Shown here piece after piece: positions 34,906-47,316 of a stretch of 64,000 nucleotides of DNA (position 1 is the first letter of the stretch; the number at the start of each line of letters is the position of its first letter). Both the position numbers and the translations under genes were made by a program. Source of the stretch: Diphasiastrum complanatum (lineage: Eukaryota > Streptophyta > Lycopodiopsida > Lycopodiales > Lycopodiaceae). The notes under the pieces were generated by a model, which saw only the letters and a program-made list of their open reading frames with translations, ran no database searches and was not told where the DNA came from. The stretch covers positions 16,954,870 to 17,018,869 of the forward strand of contig CM055095.1 in NCBI GenBank assembly GCA_029204225.1. The letters are read 5' to 3'.

Positions 34906-35415
34906 AGTGGCCGCAAATGGACGGCAACTGATTCTTTTGTGGTCCGTTTGAGGTCAAAATGCCTTGAAATGGCCTCAAACGGACCACAACTACTTTCTTT
35001 GCAGTCAGTTTGCAGTCAAAATGCCCTAAAATGGCTTCAAATGGCCTGAAGTGCAGTTCATTGAAGTGCCCTCAAATGGCCTGAAATGGCTGCAAACGGA
35101 CCGAATGCGGTCCTAATGCGGTCTCAAATGGCCGCAAGTGACTTCATGTGGTCCTAATATGATTTTAAATGGCCGCAAGTGCTCTCATGCGGTCCTAATG
35201 CGGTTTCAAATGGCCGGAAGTGTTCTCATGCGGTCCTAATGCGCCCCATTGTGGTTTCAAATGGCTGCAACTGCTCTCAAATGGCCTTTCGACCATTTGA
35301 GACCACTTCAGGGCATTATGGCCACAAAGGAAGCAATTGTGGTTCGTTTGCGGCCATTTGAGGCCATTTCACGACATTTTGACCACAATGGACCACAAGT
35401 CAACCATTTGAGGAC
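34906..35415. repeat. Degenerate AAATGGCCGCAA tandem repeat
   Basis: The words AAATGGCC(G/T), TGCGGTCCTAATGCGGT and GGACCACAA recur with a loose 30-50 bp period. A related block lies at 51475-51600. Confidence 0.75.
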
Positions 35416-35564
35416 GTCACCTACCTTGCCGCTCGGAACCACAATGGACCACAACCAAATTGTGAATTGTACATAAACTTATACATACAAATACAATTAT
35501 ACATCGACATACATGCACACAAATGCACAAATCCACACACATACATATACATGTACACACACCA

Positions 35565-36215
35565 AACACTCGAATTTTTTCCAAAGACTCGAATAATCTG
35601 AAGGATCAATTTTTTTTAAAGGCTCAAATTTTATCAATGGCTCGAATTTTTTTCCAAAGGCTCGAAGTTTTTCCAAAGACTCAAATTTTCTCACAACTTG
35701 AATTTTTTTCCACGACACGAATTTTTTTTAAAGACTCGAATTCAAAGACTCAAATTTTTTCCACGACTCGAATGTTTTCCAAAGACTCAAATTTTTCAAA
35801 GACTCGAATTTTTTTAAAAGACTCGAATTTTTTTTGATGACTCGAATTTTTTTCCAACGACTCGATTTTGAAAGACTCGAATGTTTTTCCAAAAACTCGA
35901 ATTTTTTCTAAAGACTCCAATTTTCTAAAGACTTGAATTTTTTGAAAGACTCGAATTTTTGAAAGACTCGATTTTTTTGAAAGACTCGAATATTTTTTGA
36001 AGACTCAAATATTTCTCAAAGGCTTGAATTTTTTCAAAGACTCGAATTTTTTCCAAAGACTCGAATGTTTGAAAAATTCAAATTTCTTGAGAGACTCGAT
36101 TTTTTTTAAAGACGCGATTTTTTTGAAGGACTCAAATTTTTCGGAAGTCTCGAATTTTTCCGAAGGCTCGAATTTTTTCGAAGACTCGAATTTTTTTCGA
36201 AGGATCGAACTTTTT
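35565..36215. repeat. GACTCGAATTTTT minisatellite, third array
   Basis: Same unit family as 29035-30085. It is directly followed (36229-36275) by a GGCAAAGGATTTTTTGACTC / TAGATCGGATCAGATCG segment resembling the Copia LTR at about 62515-62600. Confidence 0.88.
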
Positions 36216-37150
36216 CAATCTAAAATTGAGCATGTTGGCAAAGGATTTTTTGACTCTAGATCGGATCAGATCGAGGCGGATTTATTGAATATATAAATTG
36301 AATTAAGAAAATTTTATTTATGGAGCATATTAGTGCCAAATAGCGGAGCCTACATGGCCATTTTGTACATAGATGCCTAGAAAATTGACCCATTTAGGAA
36401 AGTTGGAATGAATCAACACGACTTAGGAACTAAAATTTGCAAATAGATCAATTTATTTCTAAAACGCCAAAATGCTCTTTTATCTTTAAAGATTTCAGTC
36501 TTGCTTTTGTTTTCAAAGATTTCATGGATTGTTACTCGTGCTTTTCTCTTTATGCTAAGACTTTTGTTTATCTGAACCTACTGAGATAAAAGCTTTTGTG
36601 GCACAGATCAGCTACTTTTAAAACGTCAAAATGCTATGTAATCTAAAAAATTCATTTGAATTATCATTTAGGTTCATAGTTTGTGACCTTTCAAATTCAT
36701 AGTGTGCAAACTAATTTCTCGCATGAAAAACTATGTATCATGTTTCATCAGTTTCAAAAGATAACTATGCGAAAAATTAGTTTCCCATCTACTCATTGAA
36801 TTGGACATTCTTAACACAAAAATAGATAGCATCAGTCAATGAGTCAACTCTCTCACTTGAATATAACCTATATTCGGAATCACTCCCCAGAAGCGATAAT
36901 CTACTATGTACATTGTTATGAACCCACACCATCAAGAGTGCTAAGGTGGATCCAAAAGGAATTGGTTGTGATGTCTTTTTGCCAAATATGTCGTATAAAG
37001 GATTTTATTTTTTTAAGAAGGTTTTAAGAAAGAAACTTATATTTTTATCTTGGAGTCCATTATAAAGAATAAAAAAATGATGGCTCTTTGTTGACAAAGT
37101 TAGAAAAAATAGTTTTTTCCTATCTGCTTCAAACTTCTAAGGCTTAAAAT
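36216..37150. other. No gene recognised
   Basis: AT-rich, with short chance frames only. Confidence 0.5.
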
Positions 37151-37154
37151 CTTT

Positions 37155-37640
37155 TTACCATGGGTCGGATTTTTGCCGTTGGGTCAAATTTTTGCCATTG
37201 AATCGGTTTCTTGACGTTGGGTCGGAGTTTTGACATTGGGTCGGATTTTTGTCGTTGGGTCGGATTTTTGCCATTGGGTCGGATTTTTACCATTGAGTCG
37301 ATTTTTTGCCATTGGGTCGGATTTTTTGCCATTGGGTCGGAATTTTTTGACATTGGGTCAGATTTTTACCATTGCGTCGGAAACATGTCTTGGGTCGGAT
37401 TTTTCACAAGGATGACCAGGGTCGAAAAAGTTAGACCCGATTTGAACCGACCCAAGGTCAAAATTTTCTCTTTTGATAAGAGTTACAGTGGGTCGAGAAT
37501 ATGGGCTGAAAATATGCACAGGGTCGGATAAATCATACCCGATCCAATGGTTTTGGGTTTAGGGTCGTATTTTTGACAAGGATGACTAGGGTCGAAAAAG
37601 TCAGACCCGATTCCATCCATTTTCTCTTTGATAAGAGTTA
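37155..37640. repeat. GGGTCGGATTTTTGCCATT minisatellite and 170-bp duplication
   Basis: About twelve imperfect 19-20 bp units (37160-37400). A segment starting AAGGATGACCAGGGTCGAA at 37408 then recurs at 37578, 170 bases on. The unit is the reverse complement of the TCCGACCCAATG block of the Copia LTR. Confidence 0.85.
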
Positions 37641-37904
37641 CAGTGGGTCGAAAAACTCGATCTTCTGAAAAATAAGCCTTCTTTTTCTGGGTATTGTACA
37701 GCTTTCAAGATGTTCATTATTGAATGGATTTGAGACTGAGCATTGAATTCCAACAAAACACACATACATACCACATGCATGAACAACATATTCACTTTGA
37801 ACTTTGGGCCATCTGTTAACAAACATTTGCAAACACATATCGTCAACCTTTTGTTTAAGATACTCCATGTGCTATTGTTGGACATGGTTAAATTTTGAAC
37901 ATGT

Positions 37905-38188
37905 CACATGTCAATGACGGGCACATGTCGCCTGTCAACTTTCGACCATTTTAGACCGCAATAGGACTGCCCATCATCCACGTCAATGATGGGCATACCC
38001 ATTAGATCATCGGTTGCCACATAGATCAGTCGTCCATCCGTCAACGACGGGCATACCCACTAGATCATCGGTCGCCACCTAGATCGCCTGTCATCGGCCC
38101 CATCAACGACATACTAAAGTTCCAAATCATCGGCCCCGTCACCTACATCGGCCGCCATTGCCTGTCAATGATAGACACTCTTTACTAG
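37905..38188 (+). mobile_element. Helitron 3' terminus C with subterminal repeats
   Basis: The end is a weakened stem TGCCTGTC/GATAGACA (38159-38166 and 38170-38177), CTCTTTA, then CTAG (38185-38188). Upstream, CGTCAAYGAYGGGCATACCCA followed by TAGATCATCGG occurs at about 37991 and 38036. GACATACTAAAGTTCCAAATCATCGG at 38108-38133 matches the minus-strand copy at 63900-63930. Confidence 0.8.
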
Positions 38189-40584
38189 TATATCTATATA
38201 TATATAATTATTTAAGAGAGAGAATGTAAGGGTTGTCGTAAAAAAATTAACCCTGTGCCGCCGAAAATGTCACACTGTGCCCGTGAAAATGTCACGCTCT
38301 TGCAAAGGAAAAAGCAAAAAAATGTTTGAAAAAAAAATTATACAGATGTATGCCTTGGTTTGAAACTACATCTAACGGGCCAACAACCCACTCCAAATTC
38401 AAATTGCCCGCTCTGCCTCCTTCCTTCATCGATGCTCCTACCCTCCATGCACCCTCGCGCTCTCTCTCCCCGCTCCCTCCCTCTCTCCATCACTCTCTCC
38501 CAGGCATGTGATCTACAAAGGCTTGAGGCTCCCTCCCTCTCTCCATCGTTCTCTCCCAGGCGCGTGATCTGCAAAGGCTTAAGGGACGCTTCCTTAAAAG
38601 CCTTATTGCTTCAGCCTTCAGCCAGGATTTACCAAATCTCCAGAGAAAGCAGGCGGAAGTTCAATTCTACACTATTGTATGATTGACATTGACTGTTTCA
38701 GGAATCTGGTTATAGTGTACTTTAAGATTTCAGAGCACACACAAGCCTTAAGTGCTCTCGATTTTGCTAAATCATCTTTGAGTGTCTAGGTATCAATTCC
38801 CAGGTTCATCAACATCGCTTTGTCCTTGGACTTCTTTTTTGTCTTTATTTTTGCATGAACTCTAGCATGTTTTGCAACCTTTTGAGCTTCTGTCTCAGCG
38901 TTGGAAGTAATGGTTCTCTGTAGTATTCAACTGTGAAATCATTTCAGAAACAGCTGTCACAACAACAATGGAAGTGATGTTCATTGTCTTCTCTAATAGG
39001 CAACAACAGAGAATCATCACCTGCAGATCTCAGCACTTGATCATGTTCTTAATAGATTGTCAGAATAAAATGGTATGGTTTAGTTGGTTCCATTTGTCCT
39101 CCATAGACAGCGATGGCCACCTTAGATAGTTTGTCTCAACATGAAGCTTCTCAACTGTGGAACGATGGCCTCATGGCAACAATGGCCTCTCCTCTGAATA
39201 TTGAATTTGTGGTTAGATGTCGAAAAAAAAATGGTGTAAACAATATTACCCTGGAGTGTATATGCAATAATTTATAGTACAAGACTCCAGTTGTCATTGT
39301 TTTAACCTGGTTATTTCATCTTAACCTTAGGTTTTGGGATAGAATGAATGGCACACTGTCTCCTATGATGTTTTAAAAAAGGTATATTGTGTTGTCTATT
39401 CATTATATTTTCTTAATGCTCTCTAGACTATGATTAGCTCATATTTGATTGGTGGACAACCATATAACCTATTTCACAATTCAAATAGGATCTATGCCGA
39501 GACTAGGCACACCTCTAAAATGTGATAGGGTATAGAGTAGGCAAGACAAGTCCGATTGAGTTTGTAGCAATGCTTAGATCCCAGTGCACGACCAACATTG
39601 AGTTGACCAATATTTGTGTAAAAATAAGATGTTGCTTCCCTCGATTCGTGGAAGTAATTCTGAATAATTGTAGTTTTGTGCATGAATCATAGGAAACATC
39701 ATTTGGAGATCCATGGTTTTCATATTCTTGCTCCGATTTTTTCACAAGCATTTCAAGATTCTATTGCTTGGATTGTACTTTGTCAAATGAGGCTTTCAAA
39801 GTTGTTGTTTCTATAAATTTCTTCGTAGCTTAGCTCCTCGAGGCATGCCAGCTTTTGAGAATGCCACTTCGGCTAAGTTAATGGGGCTCTTATGTATGGT
39901 GCATTTAAATGGCCAGATTTCAATGAGTAGGATGCACCTATCTATCAACTGTGGTGTTGATCATGTGTCCGAGAACTATGATTTCACTTGAGTTGATATG
40001 CCAACATAAAAGGAAAAAACGTCTCTTATTCTCTTTGGGTACAATCTCCTCAAAGTAGAGATGTCATTGAAAATAGTCCATGTTATGCATGATGAGGTTG
40101 ATAGTCTTAAGCTTTATTGTTGGTCCCTGTAGAGTTTAAGATTGCACCCATTTTTGCCAATACCTTTTTTTGAATGTAATAAAAAAAAATGCGAGGAAAG
40201 ACGTGGGGCTATATATAGGGGGGGGGGGATGACAAAAGAGATGAGGGGGAGTGGAAAGAGGGGAGGATAATAAATGTGAGTGGGGTTCAAGGTGGTGGTG
40301 GGAAAAGGGGGAGTCAGAGCCAAGAGAGAGATACATATATGCAAATACACATACACACACATACATATACACATAAAAGCACCTTCATACATACATACAA
40401 ACATGTACATACATACGTATACATGCATACATACATAAAGGCACACTCTAAAAGTCCAAATATAATCTCCGACAATAATCCTAAAATCTACAAACTAACC
40501 TAACCTTCACTCTTATCCTACGATACTTAATCTAACCCTTGCCGAAAACCATGTTTTTGTGGGTAGCAGCAATTTGTGTATCCT
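38189..40584. other. No gene recognised
   Basis: A (TA)n-like patch after the Helitron end, pyrimidine-rich sequence 38400-38560 with two CTCCCTCCCTCTCTCCAT copies, otherwise AT-rich. (CATA)n and (CA)n words lie at 40330-40440. Confidence 0.5.
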
Positions 40585-40830
40585 AATTCTAATCCTAAAT
40601 CCTAATGTAACCTTGACCCTGCTCTATGTATTACATAATGCCACTCTAACCCTAATCCTAATGTGACTCTAACCCTAATCCTAACCCTAATTCTAATGTA
40701 ACTCTATTTAACACCTTATGCCAATGTAAACCCTAACTAAAACCATAACCTTGATCTAACCCTAACTTCACGCTAATCCTAACCCTAGCTCTAATGTAGC
40801 CCTAATCCTAACACTAACCCTTACTCCAAA
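40585..40830. repeat. Telomere-like CCCTAA-rich tract
   Basis: Many CCCTAAT, CCCTAAC and CTAACCCTAA words, with degenerate 6-8 bp spacing. They are not the regular CCCTAAA array of plant telomeres. Lies directly downstream of the Helitron helicase fragment. Confidence 0.6.
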
Positions 40831-40834
40831 ACAA

Positions 40835-41448
40835 ATACTATTCCTGTCGGTAACTATCTCTGCGTCTAAGACTTGTCTACCCAATCTACGAATGATGAGT
40901 CTCGTACCATTGCACAATCCTCTGTGCAACGCGATAGACCGCAACAACATCACTATCATGCCAACCTTCAACACCAATCTATGTGGAGGACATCCACTCG
41001 GTTGCAAGTTGTTCAAAAACTCTATTGGGTACACATCAGAGTCATCACGCTCAACTACGCTATCAACACTATAAAATGTGCAAGCATCACCAGGAAGTTG
41101 CTCAACAACTTTCGAATTGATCTCATCCACGTTTTCATTCAACAGAGTCAATATTGCACGGCTTCTTAAAAAATCAACATCCATGTAACATCGTGCAATA
41201 TCAAGAAAAGTGAACGAAATTAATTCACACACATCTCGCGTCCTTAGACACATACACTCTAGCAAAGAAATCAAATCCAAACCACGTAGCACAAATGTGG
41301 ACTCATGACCATCTCCAATACTCAACAAATACTCTGCGAACCTCGACTGCTCGTTCCTATTGGCTCCCTCCACACCCATAACATGCATGTTCATTGACAG
41401 TTTGTGCACTGTTAGCAGATTCCAGAGAATCCCCAGATGCCGAGCCAA
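40835..41448 (-). pseudogene. Helitron helicase (PIF1-like), C-terminal half
   Basis: The 226-codon frame contains ILTLLNENVDEINSKVVEQL, FYSVDSVVE, PIEFLNNLQPSGCPPHRLVL, GMIVMLLRSIALHRGLCNGT and RLIIRRLGRQVLDAEIVT, the ordered C-terminal motifs of Helitron/PIF1 helicases (LTxxN..N, FLNxLxxSGxPPHxLxLK, NLxxxxGLCNGTRL). The helicase would unwind DNA during rolling-circle transposition. Walker A and B motifs are missing. The last residues (LELGLGLA) are read-through into the CCCTAA-rich tract. Confidence 0.9.
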
Positions 41449-42160
41449 GCCGAAGACACAGAATACTTCTCACCCATGACCGAGGAGGTCTCATAAGGAG
41501 GAGAGCAGAAGAAGCTGAGAGCCGAGCATGAGAGCCGAGAAATTACTAGCTAGGATGACAGTGAAATATCTATGTGAGCCTACATGGTGTATCCCAGAGA
41601 AGGAACGACCATGTAGGAGCTAGTCATATTTCCTAGGCCTTGTAAATAAATGTAGACCCCCCTTAAATTAGTTAGAGTGAGCCACCTTTTGATGGTGACC
41701 TTTAGTGGAAGGGCAAATTCCACATGTAATTTTTAATTTGGTAGAATTGCCACTTGGGCTCCACATGGCAGCCTTCTTGCTTATTAAGGGCTCCCCTCTC
41801 TTGTGAGGGAGCTTTGAATGTATTGTCAAGTTCTCTTGAGCAAATAAAGAGGATCCTCCACGAGTTCTTGATTATTGCTAAGCTCCTTGTTCATGGCATT
41901 GTTCTTGAGTGAAGTTTCTATGAGCATGCTTGATTTTCTTGTATTGTGGATTAACTAGGATCTTGTTTTCTTGTTTCTTACTTAGTTGTGGATTAGGATT
42001 CATTTTGTGGAATAAGGTAGAAATCAGCATGCAAGTAAACTAAATAGGCTGGTTTGTGGTGTAGATCTTGCATACTTTCTTACATTCCAGTTCTTGCTTG
42101 TTCTTGGACAATCTAAACATCAAGAAATGAGTGTTTCTAGTGTGCAGCACAACCATCGCT
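41449..42160. other. Probable LTR-like insert splitting the Helitron
   Basis: Separates the helicase and Rep blocks. It has LTR-like transcription features on the plus strand: TTATTAAGGGCTCCCC near 41780 and AATAAAGAGG near 41843. No matching second copy, PBS or PPT was found, so the identity is tentative. Confidence 0.35.
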
Positions 42161-42339
42161 CTCAAGACTTCCACACCTTCATTACAGACCACACCACTTT
42201 CGTCCTGATTAGCGCGAAGCTCAGTCTCAACTGATGCTTCATGCTCCTTCCCAAGCCGAGCCATGACTCTCGTCTGGACCAGACCGCTACACATCGACTC
42301 TCAACCGAGCCACTACAGAACAATCTCGTCATGTCTTGA

Positions 42340-42800
42340 GTTAAATTACCGACGCATTTTCTTTGAATCTCAACCGACGCATTTGCTCGACGCATTTCTT
42401 TCATCTCGACCGACGCTCTCGCGAGAGATCTCGACCGACGACCTCGTGTCAGATCTCGACCGACAGTTTCCATCCCAATCTCGACCGATGACCTCGTGTC
42501 AGATCTTGACCGACAGCTTCCGTCCCAATCTCGACCGATGCTCTCGCGTCAGATCTCGACCGACAGTTTCCGTCCCAATCTTGACCGACGCTCTCGCGAC
42601 AGATCTCGACCGACGACCTCGTGTTAGATCTCGACCGACAGTTTCCGTCCCAATCTCGACCGACGCCCTCGCGTCAGATCTCATCGATGACCTCGTGTCA
42701 GATCTTGATCGACAATTTCCATCCCAATCTCAACCGACGCTCTCGCATCAGATCTCGACGGACGACCTCATGTCAGATTTCGACCGACAGTGAATCTCTG
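42340..42800. repeat. TCGACCGACG tandem repeat
   Basis: Imperfect units of about 30 and 50 bp with TCAGATCTCGACCGACAG, TTTCCGTCCCAATC and GACCTCGTG words, about ten in all. It interrupts the Helitron Rep frame at about 42810. Confidence 0.85.
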
Positions 42801-42809
42801 CGCATACGA

Positions 42810-43140
42810 TACGATCGTAATCTCCAACAGTGATGAGTTTGCTTCTCTCCTCCAATATAATCAATAGGTGGGCATGGGACAATCCTCTCTTCTGAAACTC
42901 TACAACATGAAGCCTTCCTATAATGCGCCCAAATATTCCATCCTTCTTCAACAAATCAATCAAATGTTGAAGCTTCACACTAAAAACCCTCGACACCAAA
43001 TCGAGCCTATCTGCAGGTGTCTGTCGAAATCTCAACTCCCTCCTCACTTCTGACCAATTTGGGTTCGCTGTCGTTGTGATAAACATATCGGGAGAACCCA
43101 ACTCCCTAACGACGTCCATATCATCCTAGTACTGCTGATG
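42810..43140 (-). pseudogene. Helitron Rep (rolling-circle initiator) domain, partial
   Basis: The frame reads DMDVVRELGSPDMFITTTAN, PNWSEV, RQTPADRLDLVSRVF and HVVEFQKRGLSHAHLLIIL. The last contains the conserved HxH metal-binding motif (usually QKRGLPHAH). The downstream catalytic Tyr motifs are absent because a tandem repeat replaces them, so the nicking enzyme cannot work. Confidence 0.9.
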
Positions 43141-43312
43141 TATATGTTGCGGTGAACCGATATAAGATGATGGCATGACTATTCACTGTCCTATGTCCCT
43201 GGCAGAATGAGCTCCAAGGGCATCAACGATGCCACTGCGAATCTCTCTACAAAATCTATCTCGACTGTTATAGATGTAGTTCATGTTGTTTTGCACCATC
43301 TTTGCTACCATG

Positions 43313-44010
43313 TCACACACATACTCTTGCAACAACCTTCACCCAAATGTATAGGTGAAACATGCTCCGCTCGTACCTGTAAATGGTAGTTGTAAAACTC
43401 TCAAATGGTGACAACTTGTGTCTGCCCTCTAATTGCTCTTCAGGAACATCTGAATGTATACCATCATGTATGTCATCATCATCACCACGTGCAACACCTC
43501 TCATACACATATGTATATCTCATTGTTCGTAGGAGCATTGAACTGTCTATTCGCTCTACTCTGTGAACAACCAGACACTATGTGAAGTCGAATATCCTTT
43601 GTGAAGTTTTCTCGCATGATTCGAGCAACATTCTTAAAGCGTTGCACAAATGGATTCACATCCATCATCATGCTTTGCAAAAGGGAGAGAACGTCACGCC
43701 TAAGATCGGGATTCAGAGATAATCTCTGGTCTAATTGCAAATCATCACCATCCATGATGCGGAGTTGGCAATGGATCTATCTAGATTCACCCCAAGAGAT
43801 GCAAAGGCCAAGGAGTTATAACTCTGCACGTGTTTTCTAAAATGAGCTCCCACATCATCAAAAGACGTGTACAAATTAAGGAGATAAAGAGGCGGTGATG
43901 GCATCAAAGGCAAACACACCTTGCCTTTCATGTAACAAAAAGAGCTATTTCTTTCTACTTTCCATCTTAGGGCTGAACAATGACCGCACACAAACTCCAT
44001 CTCTCCAAGA
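43313..44010 (-). pseudogene. Helitron N-terminal (Helitron_like_N type) region
   Basis: Two broken frames read MEFVCGHCSALRWKVER, GKVCLPLMPSPPLYL, FRKHVQSYNSLAFASLGVN, then DVNPFVQRFKNVARIM and SRANRQFNAPTNNEI. These are the ordered N-terminal blocks of plant Helitron proteins (CxxCxAxxWxxE, GKVxLPxxxxPP, FRxxIRxYNxxFAFxSxG, NPxxxxFR, RYNxPTxxEV). Stops at about 43500 and a frame change near 43740 break it. Confidence 0.85.
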
Positions 44011-44041
44011 TCATGGCATGCTGGTGTTTGAAGCGATCTAG

Positions 44042-44530
44042 CTACTTCAAATGACCCCGTCTAGAGTGTGAGACTTCTATGACTACAGGGTTTTGCGAAG
44101 ACAGAAGCAAGGTCCGATGTCTTCGCTTAGCTTGGTACCTACGATTCAACCTTCTACTCCTAGCAGATCTGGATTCTACTTCTGGAGTCCTATATGATGG
44201 TTGATTATGCACATGCTTGGGTGTAACAAACATTGTTGTCGTAGAGTCTACCCCCTCCATAACATCAACATTGGACATCGAATCCAGTGAACATGCGTAA
44301 TCGATCCTACACCCAATATATCAGTCTCTCTTCTGATATCGTCTTGGACGTCAAATGTGTATCCTCTTCCTCTTCCTGAATGGTAAATTGCAAAGCCCTG
44401 GCTTTACATTTTGCCATATACCTACGATGAATCCTCCTCTTTCTCTCACTTCTAGATTCCGCTTCAGGAGTCAAATATGAAAGAGTACTACAAACATGTT
44501 CGGGTGCTGGAGTAAACTACTTGCTGGTTG
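44042..44530 (-). pseudogene. Helitron protein start region, locally duplicated
   Basis: The frame 44278-44042 has SARSRRLNRRYQAKRRHR, the basic start typical of Helitron proteins before the zinc-binding block. Immediately upstream (44530-44300), a second related segment reads ESRSERKRRIHRRYMAKCK, so this part is duplicated. Confidence 0.65.
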
Positions 44531-45540
44531 GGGTTATGAGAGACAAAATAATGATTTAAACTTGTATTAAGAGAGAGAGAGATAGAATAATGATTTGAGG
44601 ATCCAAAATCAATGTTTCAGAATATGTACAATCGCATAAAGTTTGGTTAGCCTGATTATGGGGTCACATTATAAATCACTTTAAACTAATCATCCATATA
44701 GTCAATGCAAAGAACTCAAAAATAGAGCAATATTGTTTTCTACATCACTTGAATCGGAGCTCATACTTAGAAGATATTTAACTTGAAAGGAAGTTAAGAA
44801 ATTCCGTAAAAGGCGTAAAACGTCATCTAACTGAATAGGATCTTTAAAAATCTCAGTCAAACTGAAATCAAATATTCTCATGCATATACTTGCTGGAATC
44901 AGCTCAAAGAGTAAAAAAATATTGTAGTAATGACTTTTCGAATTCAAAGGTCATTATATTATATACTTTATTGATAAAAGCATTTTTGACACTTACTTAC
45001 AAAAACCTTTAAATCCAAACAACTACCTAAATAGAGTCACTAATGTTTGTGAGCACACTATTTTCATTGTTCTTCCAACTTGAATGTCTTCTTTACATGA
45101 GGGCATCCAAAAATGAAGGTAAAAGAAATTATACATTCAAGAAAATATCATTATCTGCGAAGAATCACAATGATCATATGGTGAAGGACATCCTATAAAG
45201 AATCTAACCAATTGATGCTCAATTTTTGCTCTGATAATAAGGCTATTGTTCGTACTCTTCAAAGTGTTCTTGTTCTTCTAGCGAGTATTCTAGAGGGAAG
45301 AATCACAATGATTATGTGGTGAACGACATCCTATAAAGAATCTGACCAATTGATGCTTAGTTTCTACTTTGATAATAAGGCTATTGCTGAAAAAAGAGCA
45401 GTGAAAAATGTGTGATGAAACCCTTCAGCAAATTAGAAGCAAGCGTCTGAAGCATTCAAGGCTGGAAAAAGAGTCTGCTAGAGGAAGATATCATCCTACA
45501 AATTCATCCAAAAACCGTCGGAGGAAGAGTACTTTGTTGA
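44531..45540. other. No gene recognised
   Basis: AT-rich. A segment with AGAATCACAATGAT and GACATCCTATAAAGAATCT occurs twice, at about 45160 and 45300. Confidence 0.5.
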
Positions 45541-45549
45541 GATCAATTG

Positions 45550-46190
<641 letters not shown>

Positions 46191-46437
46191 GTTCAAAGTC
46201 TGCCAACGAGCAGAGTGTCAGGCCGCCAATGAACGAGACACTGATCATCTCGATGTAAAAATCAAAACTGATAATACAGTTGCTCTCTCTTGTCCATCTC
46301 CTTGTTTTCTGCTGTCTTGATTGCTAGAATGATCTCTATTCTGTGATCTGTAGTCGTGTGCTTAGGATCCTGCAAGCTTTCATATAAGAAAATTCAAAAG
46401 AAAGAAATCTGATCGCAAACCAAATCTGTTCGCCACA

Positions 46438-46449
46438 TGGTATCAGAGC
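46438..46449 (+). other. Primer binding site (initiator-Met tRNA)
   Basis: TGGTATCAGAGC, exact consensus, begins at the base after the LTR end. Confidence 0.88.
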
Positions 46450-46501
46450 TGTCAGGTTATCAGTACTGATATCTGAACAATGATTTTCTAGGCAACACAA
46501 T

Positions 46502-47316
46502 ATGGCTACAACGATCCAGACAAGAATAGTATTCAGTCTTGATGGCGCAAACTATAGGATATGGAAATTCAAAATCAATTCTGAAGGGCGAAGGCATCTG
46601 GTCGGTGACCGAGCTCACAAAGGTGCAGCCTCCAGAGGGAGATCCGAGGAGAGCTGAATGGATCAGAAAGGATGAGAGTGCAATGGCGATTATCATTTTG
46701 TCCATCAATGAAGATCTACTCATTCAGATTGAAGATTGCGAAAGCAGCCATGAAGTACGAAGTGAGGACTGCAGCTTCGGTGATGCATCTTCACAATCAG
46801 CTGCAATCCATATGATGGGATGACAACCAGTTGGACCAGCACGTTGAGAAGATCAAAACGATCTTCGCTCAACTCGTTACATCAGGAGCACCACACCAGC
46901 TAATGTACTTCATGAAGTCTCTACCTACGTCCTATCAGCTGCTGATAATGCTCATGTTGAGTCTACCAAATATGACATTTGACAAAGCAGTCAGTCTTGT
47001 AGCTGATGAGAGACTGATGAGGGACAAAGGAGAAGGAAGCAGTTATCAAGATAAAGCTCTCTTCACAAAAGGAAAGAAGAAGAACAAGAACAAACCCAGA
47101 TTCGACAAGACAAAGTCTTCGAGTCAACAATCTTCTTCTTGTGATCACTGTCACAAACCAGGACACACAGCCAACAAGTGTTGGTTCAATCCAACAATAC
47201 ATTGCATGCACTGCAAGAAGAAGGGCCATTCTGCATATGATTGCAGATTCAACCCAAAAAGAAAAAACAAAGCTGAAAAAACAAATGTTGCAGAGTCATC
47301 AAAGGATGCAGATTGA
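46502..47316 (+). pseudogene. Copia gag with two zinc knuckles (frameshifted)
   Basis: Starts MATTIQTRIVFSLDGANYR and continues YRIWKFKINS, then in another frame EGIWSVTELTKVQPPEGDPR (UBN2-type gag). The frame 46831-47316 holds the C-terminal part, with two perfect CX2CX4HX4C knuckles: CDHCHKPGHTANKC and CMHCKKKGHSAYDC. Two frame changes (near 46590 and 46790) disable it. Confidence 0.88.

Noticed and set aside
39480-40110. Possible Gypsy RT-like residues (LGHMINTTVDR) on the minus strand
   Set aside because: Only one short match, surrounded by stops, with no catalytic motif nearby. Too weak to annotate.
40585-40830. Telomere or ancient chromosome-end fusion
   Set aside because: Spacing is irregular, the 7-bp plant unit CCCTAAA is not maintained, and only one strand sense is present. 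I call it telomere-like simple sequence only.
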